From positions 1 to 64,000 of the forward strand of contig CAWDWM010000004.1 in assembly GCA_963806015.1 (NCBI GenBank): a stretch of DNA of 64,000 bases, written 5' to 3'. Below, piece by piece: positions 38,722 through 46,665 of this stretch (positions are counted from its first letter, which is position 1; every line of letters begins with the position of its first letter). Made by a program: the position numbers and the translations under genes. The notes under the pieces are model-generated. The model was not told the origin of the DNA, did no database searches, and saw nothing but the letters and a program-made list of their open reading frames with translations. The stretch is from JAOPZW01 sp963806015 (lineage in GTDB: Bacteria; Actinomycetota; Thermoleophilia; Solirubrobacterales; Solirubrobacteraceae).

Positions 38722-39955
38722 TCAAGCCTGCTGTGCGGTGAGGCGCTGGAGGGCTCGGTGGTGGACGGGGTCGTAGGTGCTGTGGTCATGGCACCTGCGC
38801 CAGATCACGCCGCACCAGGCGCGTCCGAGGATGCGGATGGCGTGGGGGTGAGAGCAGCCGCGGGCGCGGGCGCGGTCGTAGATGTCGGCGGCCCAGGGGT
38901 TGTGGTGGCGGCTGGTGTCGGCCATGGTGGCGATCGCTTTGCGCAGGCGGTGATCGCAGGCCGATCGGAATCTGGCGCGCTTGGATTTTCCGGACTCGAT
39001 GGCGACGGGGGCCTGGCCGGCGTCGCCGGTCAGCGCTGCCTTGGTCGGGTAGCGCTCGCGACAGTCACCCATCTCAGAGAGGATCGCGGCGGCGCAGACC
39101 GCGGAGTTTGGGTCGCGAAACAGCGAGCGGAACGTCGGTCCGTCGGGATGGTCGGCCAGCGCGCTGCGCAGTTCGCGGGTCAGCTGGGCGATGTGCGCGA
39201 CGATCGCTTCCAGCGCGGCGACGAGCGCGAGGACGATCTGGCGTCGTGCATCGGTCTCGAGCTGTGCGGCGCGGCCGCAGGCGGCGTCGCGCAGCCGAGT
39301 GACCAGCTCCCCCGCGGACTTGCCGCCCCAGTATTGCTGTCGGGCCAAAAAGCGCGCCATGCGCTGCTCGCCGAGACCGTGGGCGTCGGTCGGGGATGGG
39401 TAGCGCTTGAGGAACGCCAGCGCGATCGGGCTGTCGATATCGCGAAAGACAGGCGCGGCGCCGGGCCAGAACGCTTCCAGCTGCGCGCGCAGCTCGTTGG
39501 CGATCGCGACCCGGTGAGCGACGAGGTCCTCACGCGAGCGCGACAGCGCCCGCAGCGCCTTGGTGGCGTCCGAGTCGGGGACCAGGACGCGGAAGCGGTG
39601 GCTGTCGGTGCGCGCGAGCTCGGCGAGCACGAACGCGTCGAAGCTGTCGCTCTTGGCGCCCGCCGCGGTGAACCCTGCGCGCATCGCGGCGACCTGGTTG
39701 GGATGCACCGCGATGACCCGCAGCCCGGCGTCCAGCAGCCGCTCGGATCAGCAACCCGTCCGGGCGCTCAACGGCAACCCGCCCGACCCCAAGCTCGATC
39801 AGGCGCGCGCACAGCGCCGTGATCCCGCGCTCGTCATGGCGATAGCGACGCCCCTCGACGATCCGCCCATCGCCATCGGTGATACAAACGGCGTGCTCCT
39901 CGCTAGCCCAAACAACGCCAGCAAAGCGACCCTCGTTCACGACTCCTCCCTTCAA
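38722..39955 (-). pseudogene. IS110-family transposase, frameshifted
   Basis: The N-terminal frame starts at ATG 39955 or GTG 39937 (RFAGVVWASEEHAVCITD, then RIVEGRRYRHDE, VGRVAVERPDGLLI). A single extra base at about 39745-39746 breaks it. The second frame continues LRVIAVHPNQVAAMRAGFTA, AKSDSFDAFVLAELART and runs to 38722, with the transposase_20-type C-terminal part (ALTGDAGQAPVAIESGKSKR) and its conserved Ser region. The first catalytic Asp of the DEDD set, normally in GVDWA, is Val here (GVVWA). Frameshift plus active-site loss indicate a dead transposase. Confidence 0.85.
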
Positions 39956-39969
39956 CCGATGCTGTTGAC

Positions 39970-39972
39970 TGC
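39970..39972. repeat. Target duplication, left copy
   Basis: TGC immediately before the left inverted repeat of the IS3 element, repeated at 41351-41353 right after the other end. Three bases is a normal IS3-family duplication. Confidence 0.55.
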
Positions 39973-40094
39973 TGGAGCATCCCGGGTTCGACGGAGACCG
40001 CGTTTGTAGGTTTCCTCTCTTGATTTGAGAGGGTGATTCAACGTACCGGGTCGCGTAGAGGCCGGCCGCGACGAGATCGTCCTTGCAGCACGCT

Positions 40095-40982
40095 TCACGC
40101 GGCCTGAGCCCGTTGCGTTGGGACTTCGTGAAGGGCTTCGAACTCGACCGGCGGGATGTCGCCGAGGCTGGAATGAAGGCGCCGCTGGTTGTACCAGCCG
40201 ATCCATCGGGCGATCGCGAACTCCAGCTGCTCGCGGGTCTGCCAGACGCGGTCGGCGATCAGCTCCGTCTTGAACGAGTCCACGAAGGATTCGGCGAGCG
40301 CGTTGTCATAGCCATCTCCGACCGATCCCAGCGAGGCCAGGATGCCGTGCTCGCGCAGCGCGGTGGTGAAGTCCTGACTGGTGTATTGCGACCCGTGGTC
40401 GGAGTGATGGATCAGCAGGCCGTCACGCTCGGGCGCCCGGGTCGCGACGGCCATCCGCAGCGCGTCCTCGACCAGGCTCTCGCGCATGTGCCCCGCAAGC
40501 TGCCAGCCGACGATCATGCGGCTGTAGACGTCGATGACGAAGCTCAGGAACACCACGCCCGTCCAGCAACGAAGGTACGTGAAATCCGCGCACCACTTCT
40601 CGTTGGGCCCGGTGGCGGTGAAGTTGCGGTCCAGTAGATCCGGCGCGCTCACGGGCTCTGAGCCTGCGATCGTGGTGCGCCACGGCTTGCCGCGGCGCTT
40701 GGCGCCGACGATGCCGTTACGGCTCATCAGCCGCTCCACGCGACCGCGGCCGACGTCCTCGCGCTCACGCCAAAGCTGCTTCCACATGCGCCGCGACCCG
40801 TAGGCCTCGTAGTTCTCGGCGTGCACGCGACGGATCACCCCGAGCAGCCGCCGATCCTCCACAGTACGCGCCGACGGCTCTCCCTTGGCGCGCTGGTAGT
40901 ACGCAGACGCCGACGTCCCGATGGTGCGGCAGATGAGCTCAACCCCGAAGTCCTCGCGGTGCGCGTCGACGAACGCGCTCAC
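40095..40982 (-). CDS. IS3-family transposase OrfB (DDE integrase core)
   Basis: 295 residues from GTG 40982, overlapping the orfA stop (GTGA). HTH_21 region at 45-110 (YGSRRMWKQLW, VERLMSRNGIVG). The rve integrase core has first Asp in NEKWCADFTYLRC, second in LIHHSDHGSQYTS and Glu in DNALAESFVDSFKTELI. WYNQRRLHSSLGDIPPVEFE ends it. All DDE residues are present and the length is normal, so it should be active, either as such or as an OrfAB fusion made by frameshifting. Confidence 0.95.
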   Translation of the reverse strand: MSAFVDAHREDFGVELICRTIGTSASAYYQRAKGEPSARTVEDRRLLGVIRRVHAENYEAYGSRRMWKQLWREREDVGRGRVERLMSRNGIVGAKRRGKPWRTTIAGSEPVSAPDLLDRNFTATGPNEKWCADFTYLRCWTGVVFLSFVIDVYSRMIVGWQLAGHMRESLVEDALRMAVATRAPERDGLLIHHSDHGSQYTSQDFTTALREHGILASLGSVGDGYDNALAESFVDSFKTELIADRVWQTREQLEFAIARWIGWYNQRRLHSSLGDIPPVEFEALHEVPTQRAQAA

Positions 40983-41281
40983 TTCGATCGGGGCGGGTCG
41001 AGCTCCTTCGCGAAAAACACACTGGCCGCCTTGAGGATCTCGTTCGCGCGGCGCAGCTCGTAGTTCTCCTCACGCAGCTTGCGGATCTCCTCCCGCTCAA
41101 CCGTCGTCGGCAGATCCGGCCGCTGGCCCTCGTCGGCCTGCGCCTGACGGACATGCCGGCGCAGCGTCTCGGCGCCCACGCCAAGGTCGGCGGCGACCTG
41201 CGCGATCGGACGGCCGCTCTCAAGCGCCAGCCGCACACCACGGCTGATCAGCTCATCGGGGTACTTCTTCGGACGGGCCAT
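40979..41281 (-). CDS. IS3-family transposase OrfA (HTH)
   Basis: 100 residues from ATG 41281; the open frame extends upstream to 41335. The HTH_Tnp_1 domain is seen in YPDELISRGVRLALESGRP and VAADLGVGAETLRRHVRQA, and a leucine-zipper-like stretch (EIRKLREENYELRRANEILK) before the end mediates OrfA/OrfB contacts. It overlaps orfB by 4 nt in the -1 relation usual for IS3 elements. A TTTTTC run near the 3' end is a possible slippage site. Confidence 0.92.
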   Translation of the reverse strand: MARPKKYPDELISRGVRLALESGRPIAQVAADLGVGAETLRRHVRQAQADEGQRPDLPTTVEREEIRKLREENYELRRANEILKAASVFFAKELDPPRSK

Positions 41282-41406
41282 GACGGTCGATTCCTCTCCC
41301 GAGGACCGAAATCCTCGTTTGAAAGTCTCCGTCAAAGCCGGGACGGCTCATGCGGCCGGCGGCGAGGTACCGTGGCGAGTGCTCATTGACGGCGCTCTGA
41401 GGGCGC

Positions 41407-41416
41407 GACTCCCTGT
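41407..41416. repeat. 10-bp direct repeat, candidate IS110 left end
   Basis: GACTCCCTGT in the same orientation as at 38711-38720. Removing the IS3 element leaves about 1.3 kb between the two copies, a normal IS110 size. Confidence 0.4.
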
Positions 41417-41580
41417 TGCAGCTCAGGGCACCTCGACGGACCGCCGGGACGCGCTGGTCTCACTCTGGCCCTCCACACGGGCAAGCGGTGTTGGCGCTCT
41501 CCCGGCGGCCGCCGGCACCACCAAGGATGACCAATGAGCGGCAGTCGGCGGCGCCCGCGGCTCTGTGCTCGGGGGAGGTC

Positions 41581-41633
41581 CCGAACTGCCTGGGATTGGG
41601 TTCGGAAACCGGGCCTGATCCCAGGCAGTTCGG
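41581..41633. ncRNA. Perfect 16-bp hairpin, unknown role
   Basis: CCGAACTGCCTGGGAT at 41581-41596 and ATCCCAGGCAGTTCGG at 41618-41633 pair without mismatch. The 21-nt loop holds a further GGTT/AACC pair. It is far from any upstream gene end and has no T-run. It could be a structured RNA, a small palindromic mobile remnant or a regulator site; the type given is a guess. Confidence 0.35.
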
Positions 41634-41791
41634 CCGAGGACGAGCGAGCGCCCGCTCCTGGCCACACTCCGTGGCCCTCGGTGATGCTGTTCAGGCTCCG
41701 CGAACCGTTGAGCCGTCACGACCTCACCGAGCGGCGCACCTGGCCGCAGTCCTAGGACCTATTCCCGATACCGCTCGGGCGAGAGCGGGCG

Positions 41792-41797
41792 TAGCGT
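41792..41797 (+). promoter_or_regulatory. -10 element of the SDR/QueA-like operon
   Basis: TAGCGT seven nt before ATG 41805, with no Shine-Dalgarno sequence: leaderless type. Confidence 0.5.
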
Positions 41798-41804
41798 CAT
41801 CGGC

Positions 41805-42491
41805 ATGGCATCCACCGCCCTCATCACCGGCGCCTCCCGCGGCCTCGGCCTCGCGCTCGCGCGCGCCCTCGCCGCTCGCCACTGGCGCCTGGTCATCGAC
41901 GCCCGCGGCGCCGACGCGCTCGAGGCGGCGCGCCGCGAGCTCGCGGCGCTCACCGACGTGACCGCCCTGGTCGGCGACGTCGGCGACGAGCGCCACCGCC
42001 GTGCCCTGGTCACCGCCGCGGGCGACCGCATCGACGCGCTGATCAACAACGCGAGCATCCTCGGGCCCAGCCCGCAGCCGCCGCTGCACGCCTACCCGCT
42101 CGACGTCCTCGAGGACGTCGTGAGGATCAACGCCCTGGCGCCGCTGCGCCTCATCCAGCTTGCGCTGCCCGCCATGCCTGCAGGCGCCCGGATCGTCAAC
42201 GTGACCTCCGACGCCGCCGTCGAGGCGTACGAGGGCTGGGGCGGCTACGGCTCCTCGAAGGCCGCGCTCGAGCAGCTCACCGGGGTGCTCGCCGTCGAGC
42301 GCCCGGAGCTCGCCGTCTACGCCTTCGATCCGGGCGACATGAACACCGCGATGCACCAGGAGGCCTTCCCGGGCGAGGACATCTCCGATCGCCCTCCGCC
42401 CGAGGACAGCGTGCCCGCGCTGCTGTCCCTGCTGGAGGGCGACCGGCCCAGCGGCCGCTATCGCGACGCCGACATCAAGGTCGCGACTTGA
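41805..42491 (+). CDS. SDR-family oxidoreductase
   Basis: 228 residues. Cofactor motif TGASRGLG at about 8-15; NNASILG (variant of NNAG) near 75; VNVTSDAA for the catalytic Ser; YGSSKAALEQ for the Tyr-Lys pair; FDPGDMNTAMHQEAFPGED in the substrate loop. Slightly short but complete. The stop overlaps the TTG start of the QueA-like gene, so the two are translated together. Substrate unknown; similar small SDRs are often found beside QueA-like genes in actinobacteria. Confidence 0.88.
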   Translation: MASTALITGASRGLGLALARALAARHWRLVIDARGADALEAARRELAALTDVTALVGDVGDERHRRALVTAAGDRIDALINNASILGPSPQPPLHAYPLDVLEDVVRINALAPLRLIQLALPAMPAGARIVNVTSDAAVEAYEGWGGYGSSKAALEQLTGVLAVERPELAVYAFDPGDMNTAMHQEAFPGEDISDRPPPEDSVPALLSLLEGDRPSGRYRDADIKVAT

Positions 42492-43519
42492 CCGCGCAGC
42501 CCGCGTTCGAGCTGCCCGAGCGCCTCGAGGCCCACGCGCCGCCCGAGGCGCGCGGGCTCGCGCGCGACGACGTGCGCATGCTCGTCGCCCGCGGCGCCGG
42601 GCAGCTCGTTCATGCACGCGCGCGCGATCTGCCCGACTTCCTGCGCTCCGGCGACCTCGTGGTCATCAACACGTCGGCCACGCTGCCGGCCGCGCTGCCC
42701 GCGCGGCGCACCGACGGCACCGCGCTCGAGCTGCGCCTCTCGACGCCGCTGCCCGGCGCCGGCGAGGATCGCTGGGTGGTCGAGCTGCGCGCCGGCGCCG
42801 AGCCCTTCCGTGGCGGGCGCGCGGGCGACGTCCTGGACCTGCCCGGCGGCGGGCGCGCGACGCTCGAGGCGCCCTACCTGACCGGTGCACGCCTCTGGGG
42901 CGCCCGGCTGGAGCTGCCCGAGCCGCTGCTCGCCTACCTGGCCCGCCACGGTGCGCCGATCCGCTACCGCTATGTGCCCGACGCGCACCCGCTGTCGGCC
43001 TACGAGACGGCGTACGCGACCGAGCCCGGCAGCGCGGAGATGCCCAGCGCCGGGCGCCCCGTGACCCCGGCGGTGCTCACCGCGCTGGCGGCGCAGGGCA
43101 TCACGGTGGCGCCGATCGTCCTGCACACCGGGGTGTCCTCACCCGAGCGCGGCGAGCGCCCCTACCCCGAGCGCTACCGCGTCCCGGCCGCCAGCGCGCG
43201 GCTGGTGGCGGCCACGCGCCGCTGGGGCGGGCGCGTCATCGCCGTCGGCACGACCGTGGTCCGCGCCCTGGAGACCGTCGCCCGCGCCGACGGCACGGTC
43301 GAGGCGGGGGAGGGCTGGACGGCGCTCGTCGTCACCCCGGCGCGCGGCGTGCGCATCGTCGACGGCCTGCTCACCGGCTGGCACGAGCCCGAGGCCTCGC
43401 ACCTGGACATGCTCGAGGCGATCGCGGGGCGCGCGCTGGTCGAGCGCTCCTACGCCGCCGCGCTGCAGGCCGGCTACCTGTGGCACGAGTTCGGCGACGT
43501 GCACCTCATCCTGCCCTAG
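42488..43519 (+). CDS. QueA-like SAM:tRNA ribosyltransferase-isomerase homologue
   Basis: 343 residues from a TTG overlapping the SDR stop. QueA transfers and isomerises the ribosyl part of SAM onto 7-aminomethyl-7-deazaguanine in tRNA. Family segments: LVVINTSATLPAALPA, RYRYVPDAHPLSAYETAYAT (variant of the QueA YQTVYA region), TPAVLTALAAQGI, VAPIVLHTGVSS, VIAVGTTVVRALE and SHLDMLEAIAG then LWHEFGDVHLIL. N-terminal and insertion segments differ from canonical QueA and no other queuosine gene is here, so this is probably the divergent actinobacterial subfamily, whose substrate is not certain. Confidence 0.8.
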   Translation: MTAQPAFELPERLEAHAPPEARGLARDDVRMLVARGAGQLVHARARDLPDFLRSGDLVVINTSATLPAALPARRTDGTALELRLSTPLPGAGEDRWVVELRAGAEPFRGGRAGDVLDLPGGGRATLEAPYLTGARLWGARLELPEPLLAYLARHGAPIRYRYVPDAHPLSAYETAYATEPGSAEMPSAGRPVTPAVLTALAAQGITVAPIVLHTGVSSPERGERPYPERYRVPAASARLVAATRRWGGRVIAVGTTVVRALETVARADGTVEAGEGWTALVVTPARGVRIVDGLLTGWHEPEASHLDMLEAIAGRALVERSYAAALQAGYLWHEFGDVHLILP

Positions 43520-43526
43520 TAGCGGG

Positions 43527-45818
43527 GTGGGGGATCATGGCGTCGTGGTCACCGGTGCACTCGTCGGCCGGGAACGTGAGCTCGACGCCCTGTCGGGCAT
43601 GGTGGCCGAGCCCGGGCTGCGGCTCGTCACCGTCACCGGGCCCGCGGGCGTGGGGAAGACGCGCGTCGCCTACGCCGTCGCCGACGCCGTCGCGCAGGAC
43701 CCGTCGGTGCGGGTGGTTCGCGTCGAGCTTGCACCCCTCGCGGACGCGGCCCTGGTGGCCGACGCGATCGCCGTCGCGGTGGACGCGGCGCATCGGTCGC
43801 CCAGCGGCTCGGCACTGACTGGCGCAACCGCCGCCCTGGGCGAGCAGCGAGCGCTGCTGCTGCTCGACAACTTCGAGCATCTCGCGGCGGCCGCCGACGA
43901 CGTGGGAGCGCTGCTGCAGGCGTGTCCGGGCGTCACCGCGCTGGTGACGAGCCGCCACGTCCTCGGCCTCGCGGCCGAGCACATGTTCCCGCTGGCCCCG
44001 CTGGCGCTGCCCGATCCGGGCGAGGGCGATCCCGCGCGCGCAACCCGCAGCGCGGCGGTGGCGCTGTTCGCCGCGCGAGCTCGCGCGCGCGATCCGCAGT
44101 TCGAGCTGACCCCGGAGGTCACCGTCGCCGTGGCGGAGATCTGCCGGCGCCTGGACGGCCTGCCGCTGGCGATCGAGCTCGCGGCTGCGCGCATGGCGGT
44201 CCTGCCGGCCCCGGCCATGCTCGCGCGCTGGGACGCCGCGATCGGCCTCGACGCGCCCGGCGCGCGCGACCTGCCCAAGCGCCAGCAGACCCTGCGACGG
44301 GCGTTCGACTGGAGCTACGAGCTGCTCGGCGACGAGGAGCGCGCGCTGCTGCGGCGCCTGGCGGCGTTCCCCGGGGGCTTCGACATCGCGGCGGTCGAGG
44401 CGGCCTGCGACGGCGCCGGCGACATCCTGCCGGCGCTCGCCGTCGATCCCATCGAGACGCTCGCCGGCTTGGTCGATCGCAGCCTGGTCAGCCGCGACCC
44501 CGGCGCCTCCACCAGCGAGCCGCGCTACGCCCAGCTGATGACGGTGCGGGCGTATCTGCGCGAGCAGCTCGCGCGCCACGGCGAGGACGCGGCCGCCGAC
44601 CTGCTCATGGCGGCGGCCTGCCAGGCGAGTGCGCACCGGGCGGGCCAGTTCTTCGCGGGGGGCCGGTCGCGCGAGGAGCTCGACCGGCTGGAGCGCGAGC
44701 TGCACAACATGCGCGCGGCACTCGACGTCCTGGTGCGCGTCGCGCCGGCCCGGGCGGTGGATCTCGCCGTCGACCTCACCGGCCTGTGGGAGACGCGCCA
44801 CGTGTCGGAGGGCCGCGCGTGGGTGCGGCGCGCACTCGCCGCCGGCGGCGACGACCTCGCTCCGGCCACGCGCGCCAGCGGGCTGTGGACGGCGGCGATC
44901 CTCGCCCACTACCAGGGCGACTACGGCGCCGAGCGGCCGCTGGCTGTGGCCAGCCTGGCGGCGGCGCGGGTCGCCGACGATCCGCTGACGCTCGCGCGGG
45001 CGCTCTACGTCGAGGCGCTGTCGGTGGTCGCCGACGCACCCGGCGCGACCGCGCGCTACCGCGAGGTCCTCGCGCTGTGCGAGCGCCTGGGCGACGACGC
45101 CGGCATCGCCATGGCGTGCAACGACCTCGGTGAGCTCGCGCGGGCGGCGGGCGCGCTCGACGAGGCGCGCGCGCTCTACGAGCGGGCGCTAGAGCTGTGG
45201 CGGGCGGGCGGCGACCCCAGCGGCGTCTCCCGGGCGGCCCACAATCTCGGGCACACAATGCTCGCTCGCGGCGAGCTCGACGGCGCCGCCACGCTGCTCC
45301 TGGAGTCGCTCGAGGCGTCGGGGGGCATCGGCGATCGCAGTCAGGACGCCGCGGCCCTGGCGGGCCTGGCGGCGGTGGCCGCCGCGCGGGCGCCGAGCGT
45401 CGCCGCCGCCACGCTGCACGGCGCGGCGCAGGCCGAGGTCGACGCCGGCGAGGTCGCACTCGACCCGATCGACGAGGGGCCGTTTCGCGATGCGGAGTCG
45501 GCGCTGCGCGCTGCGCTGGGCGACGAGCGCTTCGCGCAGGCCAGCGCGCGCGGCCGGGAGTTGAGTGGCGACGAGCGCAGGCGCCTCGTGGAGCGCGTGG
45601 CGGGCGGTGCGCCGGCGCCGGTGCCCGGCGTCCTCACCAGGCGGGAGCTGGAGGTGGTCCGCCTGATGGCCGCGGGCCTCACGAACGCCGACATCGCCCA
45701 GCGCCTGGTGGTCAGCGAGCACACGGTGCACCGCCACGTGTCCAACATCCTGGGCAAGCTCGGCGTGCCCTCGCGCGCCGCCGCCGCGTCGCTCGCCGCC
45801 CGGCGCGGCCTGCTGTAG
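43527..45818 (+). CDS. NB-ARC/TPR LuxR-family transcriptional regulator
   Basis: 763 residues from GTG 43527; GTG 43545 is nearly as likely. ATPase part (about 10-290): LVGRERELDAL, Walker A GPAGVGKT, Walker B ALLLLDNFEHL, sensor VTALVTSRHVLGLAAEH, and the GLPLAIELAAARM motif of NB-ARC proteins. TPR-like helices follow (about 370-640). A C-terminal LuxR HTH is at 695-763: LTRRELEVVRLMAAG, TNADIAQRLVVSEHTVHRHV, LGKLGVPSRAAAASLAARRG. One-component, ATP-dependent activator type. The tautomerase and cupin genes follow and are plausible targets. Confidence 0.9.
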   Translation: MGDHGVVVTGALVGRERELDALSGMVAEPGLRLVTVTGPAGVGKTRVAYAVADAVAQDPSVRVVRVELAPLADAALVADAIAVAVDAAHRSPSGSALTGATAALGEQRALLLLDNFEHLAAAADDVGALLQACPGVTALVTSRHVLGLAAEHMFPLAPLALPDPGEGDPARATRSAAVALFAARARARDPQFELTPEVTVAVAEICRRLDGLPLAIELAAARMAVLPAPAMLARWDAAIGLDAPGARDLPKRQQTLRRAFDWSYELLGDEERALLRRLAAFPGGFDIAAVEAACDGAGDILPALAVDPIETLAGLVDRSLVSRDPGASTSEPRYAQLMTVRAYLREQLARHGEDAAADLLMAAACQASAHRAGQFFAGGRSREELDRLERELHNMRAALDVLVRVAPARAVDLAVDLTGLWETRHVSEGRAWVRRALAAGGDDLAPATRASGLWTAAILAHYQGDYGAERPLAVASLAAARVADDPLTLARALYVEALSVVADAPGATARYREVLALCERLGDDAGIAMACNDLGELARAAGALDEARALYERALELWRAGGDPSGVSRAAHNLGHTMLARGELDGAATLLLESLEASGGIGDRSQDAAALAGLAAVAAARAPSVAAATLHGAAQAEVDAGEVALDPIDEGPFRDAESALRAALGDERFAQASARGRELSGDERRRLVERVAGGAPAPVPGVLTRRELEVVRLMAAGLTNADIAQRLVVSEHTVHRHVSNILGKLGVPSRAAAASLAARRGLL

Positions 45819-45827
45819 AGGCGGCTC

Positions 45828-45843
45828 TGGCCCGGACGGGCCA
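45828..45843 (+). terminator. Small palindrome after the LuxR gene
   Basis: TGGCCCG, GA, CGGGCCA, followed by TCTTCAT, 9 bp past the stop. The stem would need to open one or two pairs for a loop. Weak terminator candidate. Confidence 0.35.
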
Positions 45844-45942
45844 TCTTCATCGGTCCCGGCCAGGATGGCCCGCCCAGGCGAAGTCGCGGGGAGCGCCGCG
45901 CCCGAGGATCCGTGCTCGTCATCCAACGAGCAAGGGGGGCAT

Positions 45943-46167
45943 ATGCCACTCGTAGAGGTCAAGGTCATCGAAGGGGTGTTCAGCCAGGAGAAGCGGCGCC
46001 AGATCGTCGAGGGCCTCACCGAGGCGATGGTCGCCATCGAAGGCGAGGGCCTGCGCGGCGTCACGTGGGTGCTCGTCGAGGAGGTCCGCAGCGGCGAGTG
46101 GGGGATCGGAGGCCGTCCGATCACCACCGAGGACGTCCGGTCGCTGGCGGCGGGGGTGGCGTCATGA
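45943..46167 (+). CDS. 4-oxalocrotonate tautomerase-family protein
   Basis: 74 residues from ATG 45943 with an AAGGGGGG site. After Met removal the catalytic base Pro-1 is exposed (MPLVEVKVIEGVF). The 4-OT fold continues with RQIVEGLTEAMVAIEGEGLR and WVLVEEVRSGEWGIGGRPI. Small oligomeric tautomerases act on enol/keto acids in aromatic degradation, or promiscuously. The usual Arg pair of 4-OT is not obvious. The stop overlaps the cupin gene start (ATGA). A frameshifted relative lies at 11634-11897. Confidence 0.88.
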   Translation: MPLVEVKVIEGVFSQEKRRQIVEGLTEAMVAIEGEGLRGVTWVLVEEVRSGEWGIGGRPITTEDVRSLAAGVAS

Positions 46168-46664
46168 GGCGGCTCGCGCTCGTGCTGAGCGTCGCGCTCG
46201 TCGCGCTCGGTGTCGCCGCTGCGGCGGCCTCCGCCATGCTGGCCCGCGATCCCCAGCCCGCCGGGCCGCAGGGCGTCCACATCACTGCGCTGTCGAAGGG
46301 GACCATCGGCGCGAGCGTCCACGCCAAGGCGGCAGGGATCGAAATCACGACGCACGGACGCAAGGACATCCTCGTCACGGCGATCACCGTCGATCCCGGC
46401 GGCACGTTCGGCTGGCACAGCCACCCGGGCCCGGTCCTGGTGGCCCTGAGCAAGGGCACGCTGACGGTGTTCGACGCGACCAGGCACGGCTGCCAGCGCA
46501 GCACCGTCACGGCCGGCGACGCGTTCGTCGAGGACGGCCACCACGTGCACCTCGCGCGCAACGAGGGCTCGGTCCCGGTCGAGCTCAACGCGACGTTCCT
46601 CGCGCGCCCGGGCACGACCGAGTACCTGAAGACCGAGCCGCGGCAGCCGGGCTGCCCCGCCTGA
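46164..46664 (+). CDS. Exported cupin-domain protein
   Basis: 166 residues. N-terminal signal sequence or anchor: MRRLALVLSVALVALGVAAA, with possible cleavage after ASA. The cupin barrel has motif 1 FGWHSHPGPVLVALSKG (two His and a late Gly) and motif 2 GDAFVEDGHHVHLARNEG, so a metal site of three His is likely. Cupins of this type are small dioxygenases, isomerases or binding proteins; the export signal is less common. Translationally coupled to the tautomerase, hinting at one pathway across the membrane. Confidence 0.8.
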   Translation: MRRLALVLSVALVALGVAAAAASAMLARDPQPAGPQGVHITALSKGTIGASVHAKAAGIEITTHGRKDILVTAITVDPGGTFGWHSHPGPVLVALSKGTLTVFDATRHGCQRSTVTAGDAFVEDGHHVHLARNEGSVPVELNATFLARPGTTEYLKTEPRQPGCPA

Positions 46665-46665
46665 G

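Larger units (their letters stand above)
39973..41350 (-). mobile_element. IS3-family insertion sequence, complete
   Basis: 1378 bp with 27-bp imperfect terminal inverted repeats: TGGAGCATCCCGGGTTCGAC (start, plus strand from 39973) against TGAGCCGTCCCGGCTTTGAC (read inward on the minus strand from 41350). Both are followed by GGAGAC; 20 of 27 positions match. Flanked by the 3-bp repeat TGC. It holds orfA and orfB in overlapping frames. It lies 17 bp upstream of the IS110 transposase start, so it probably inserted into the IS110 element's upstream non-coding part. Confidence 0.8.
41351..41804. other. Intergenic region: IS110 left part and a strong hairpin
   Basis: No gene seen. 41351-41353 is the right TGC target duplication. 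41407-41416 repeats GACTCCCTGT found beside the transposase stop, so 41354-41416 may be the rest of the IS110 upstream end. 41581-41633 is a 16-bp perfect hairpin. 41792-41797 is the promoter element of the next gene. Confidence 0.45.
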
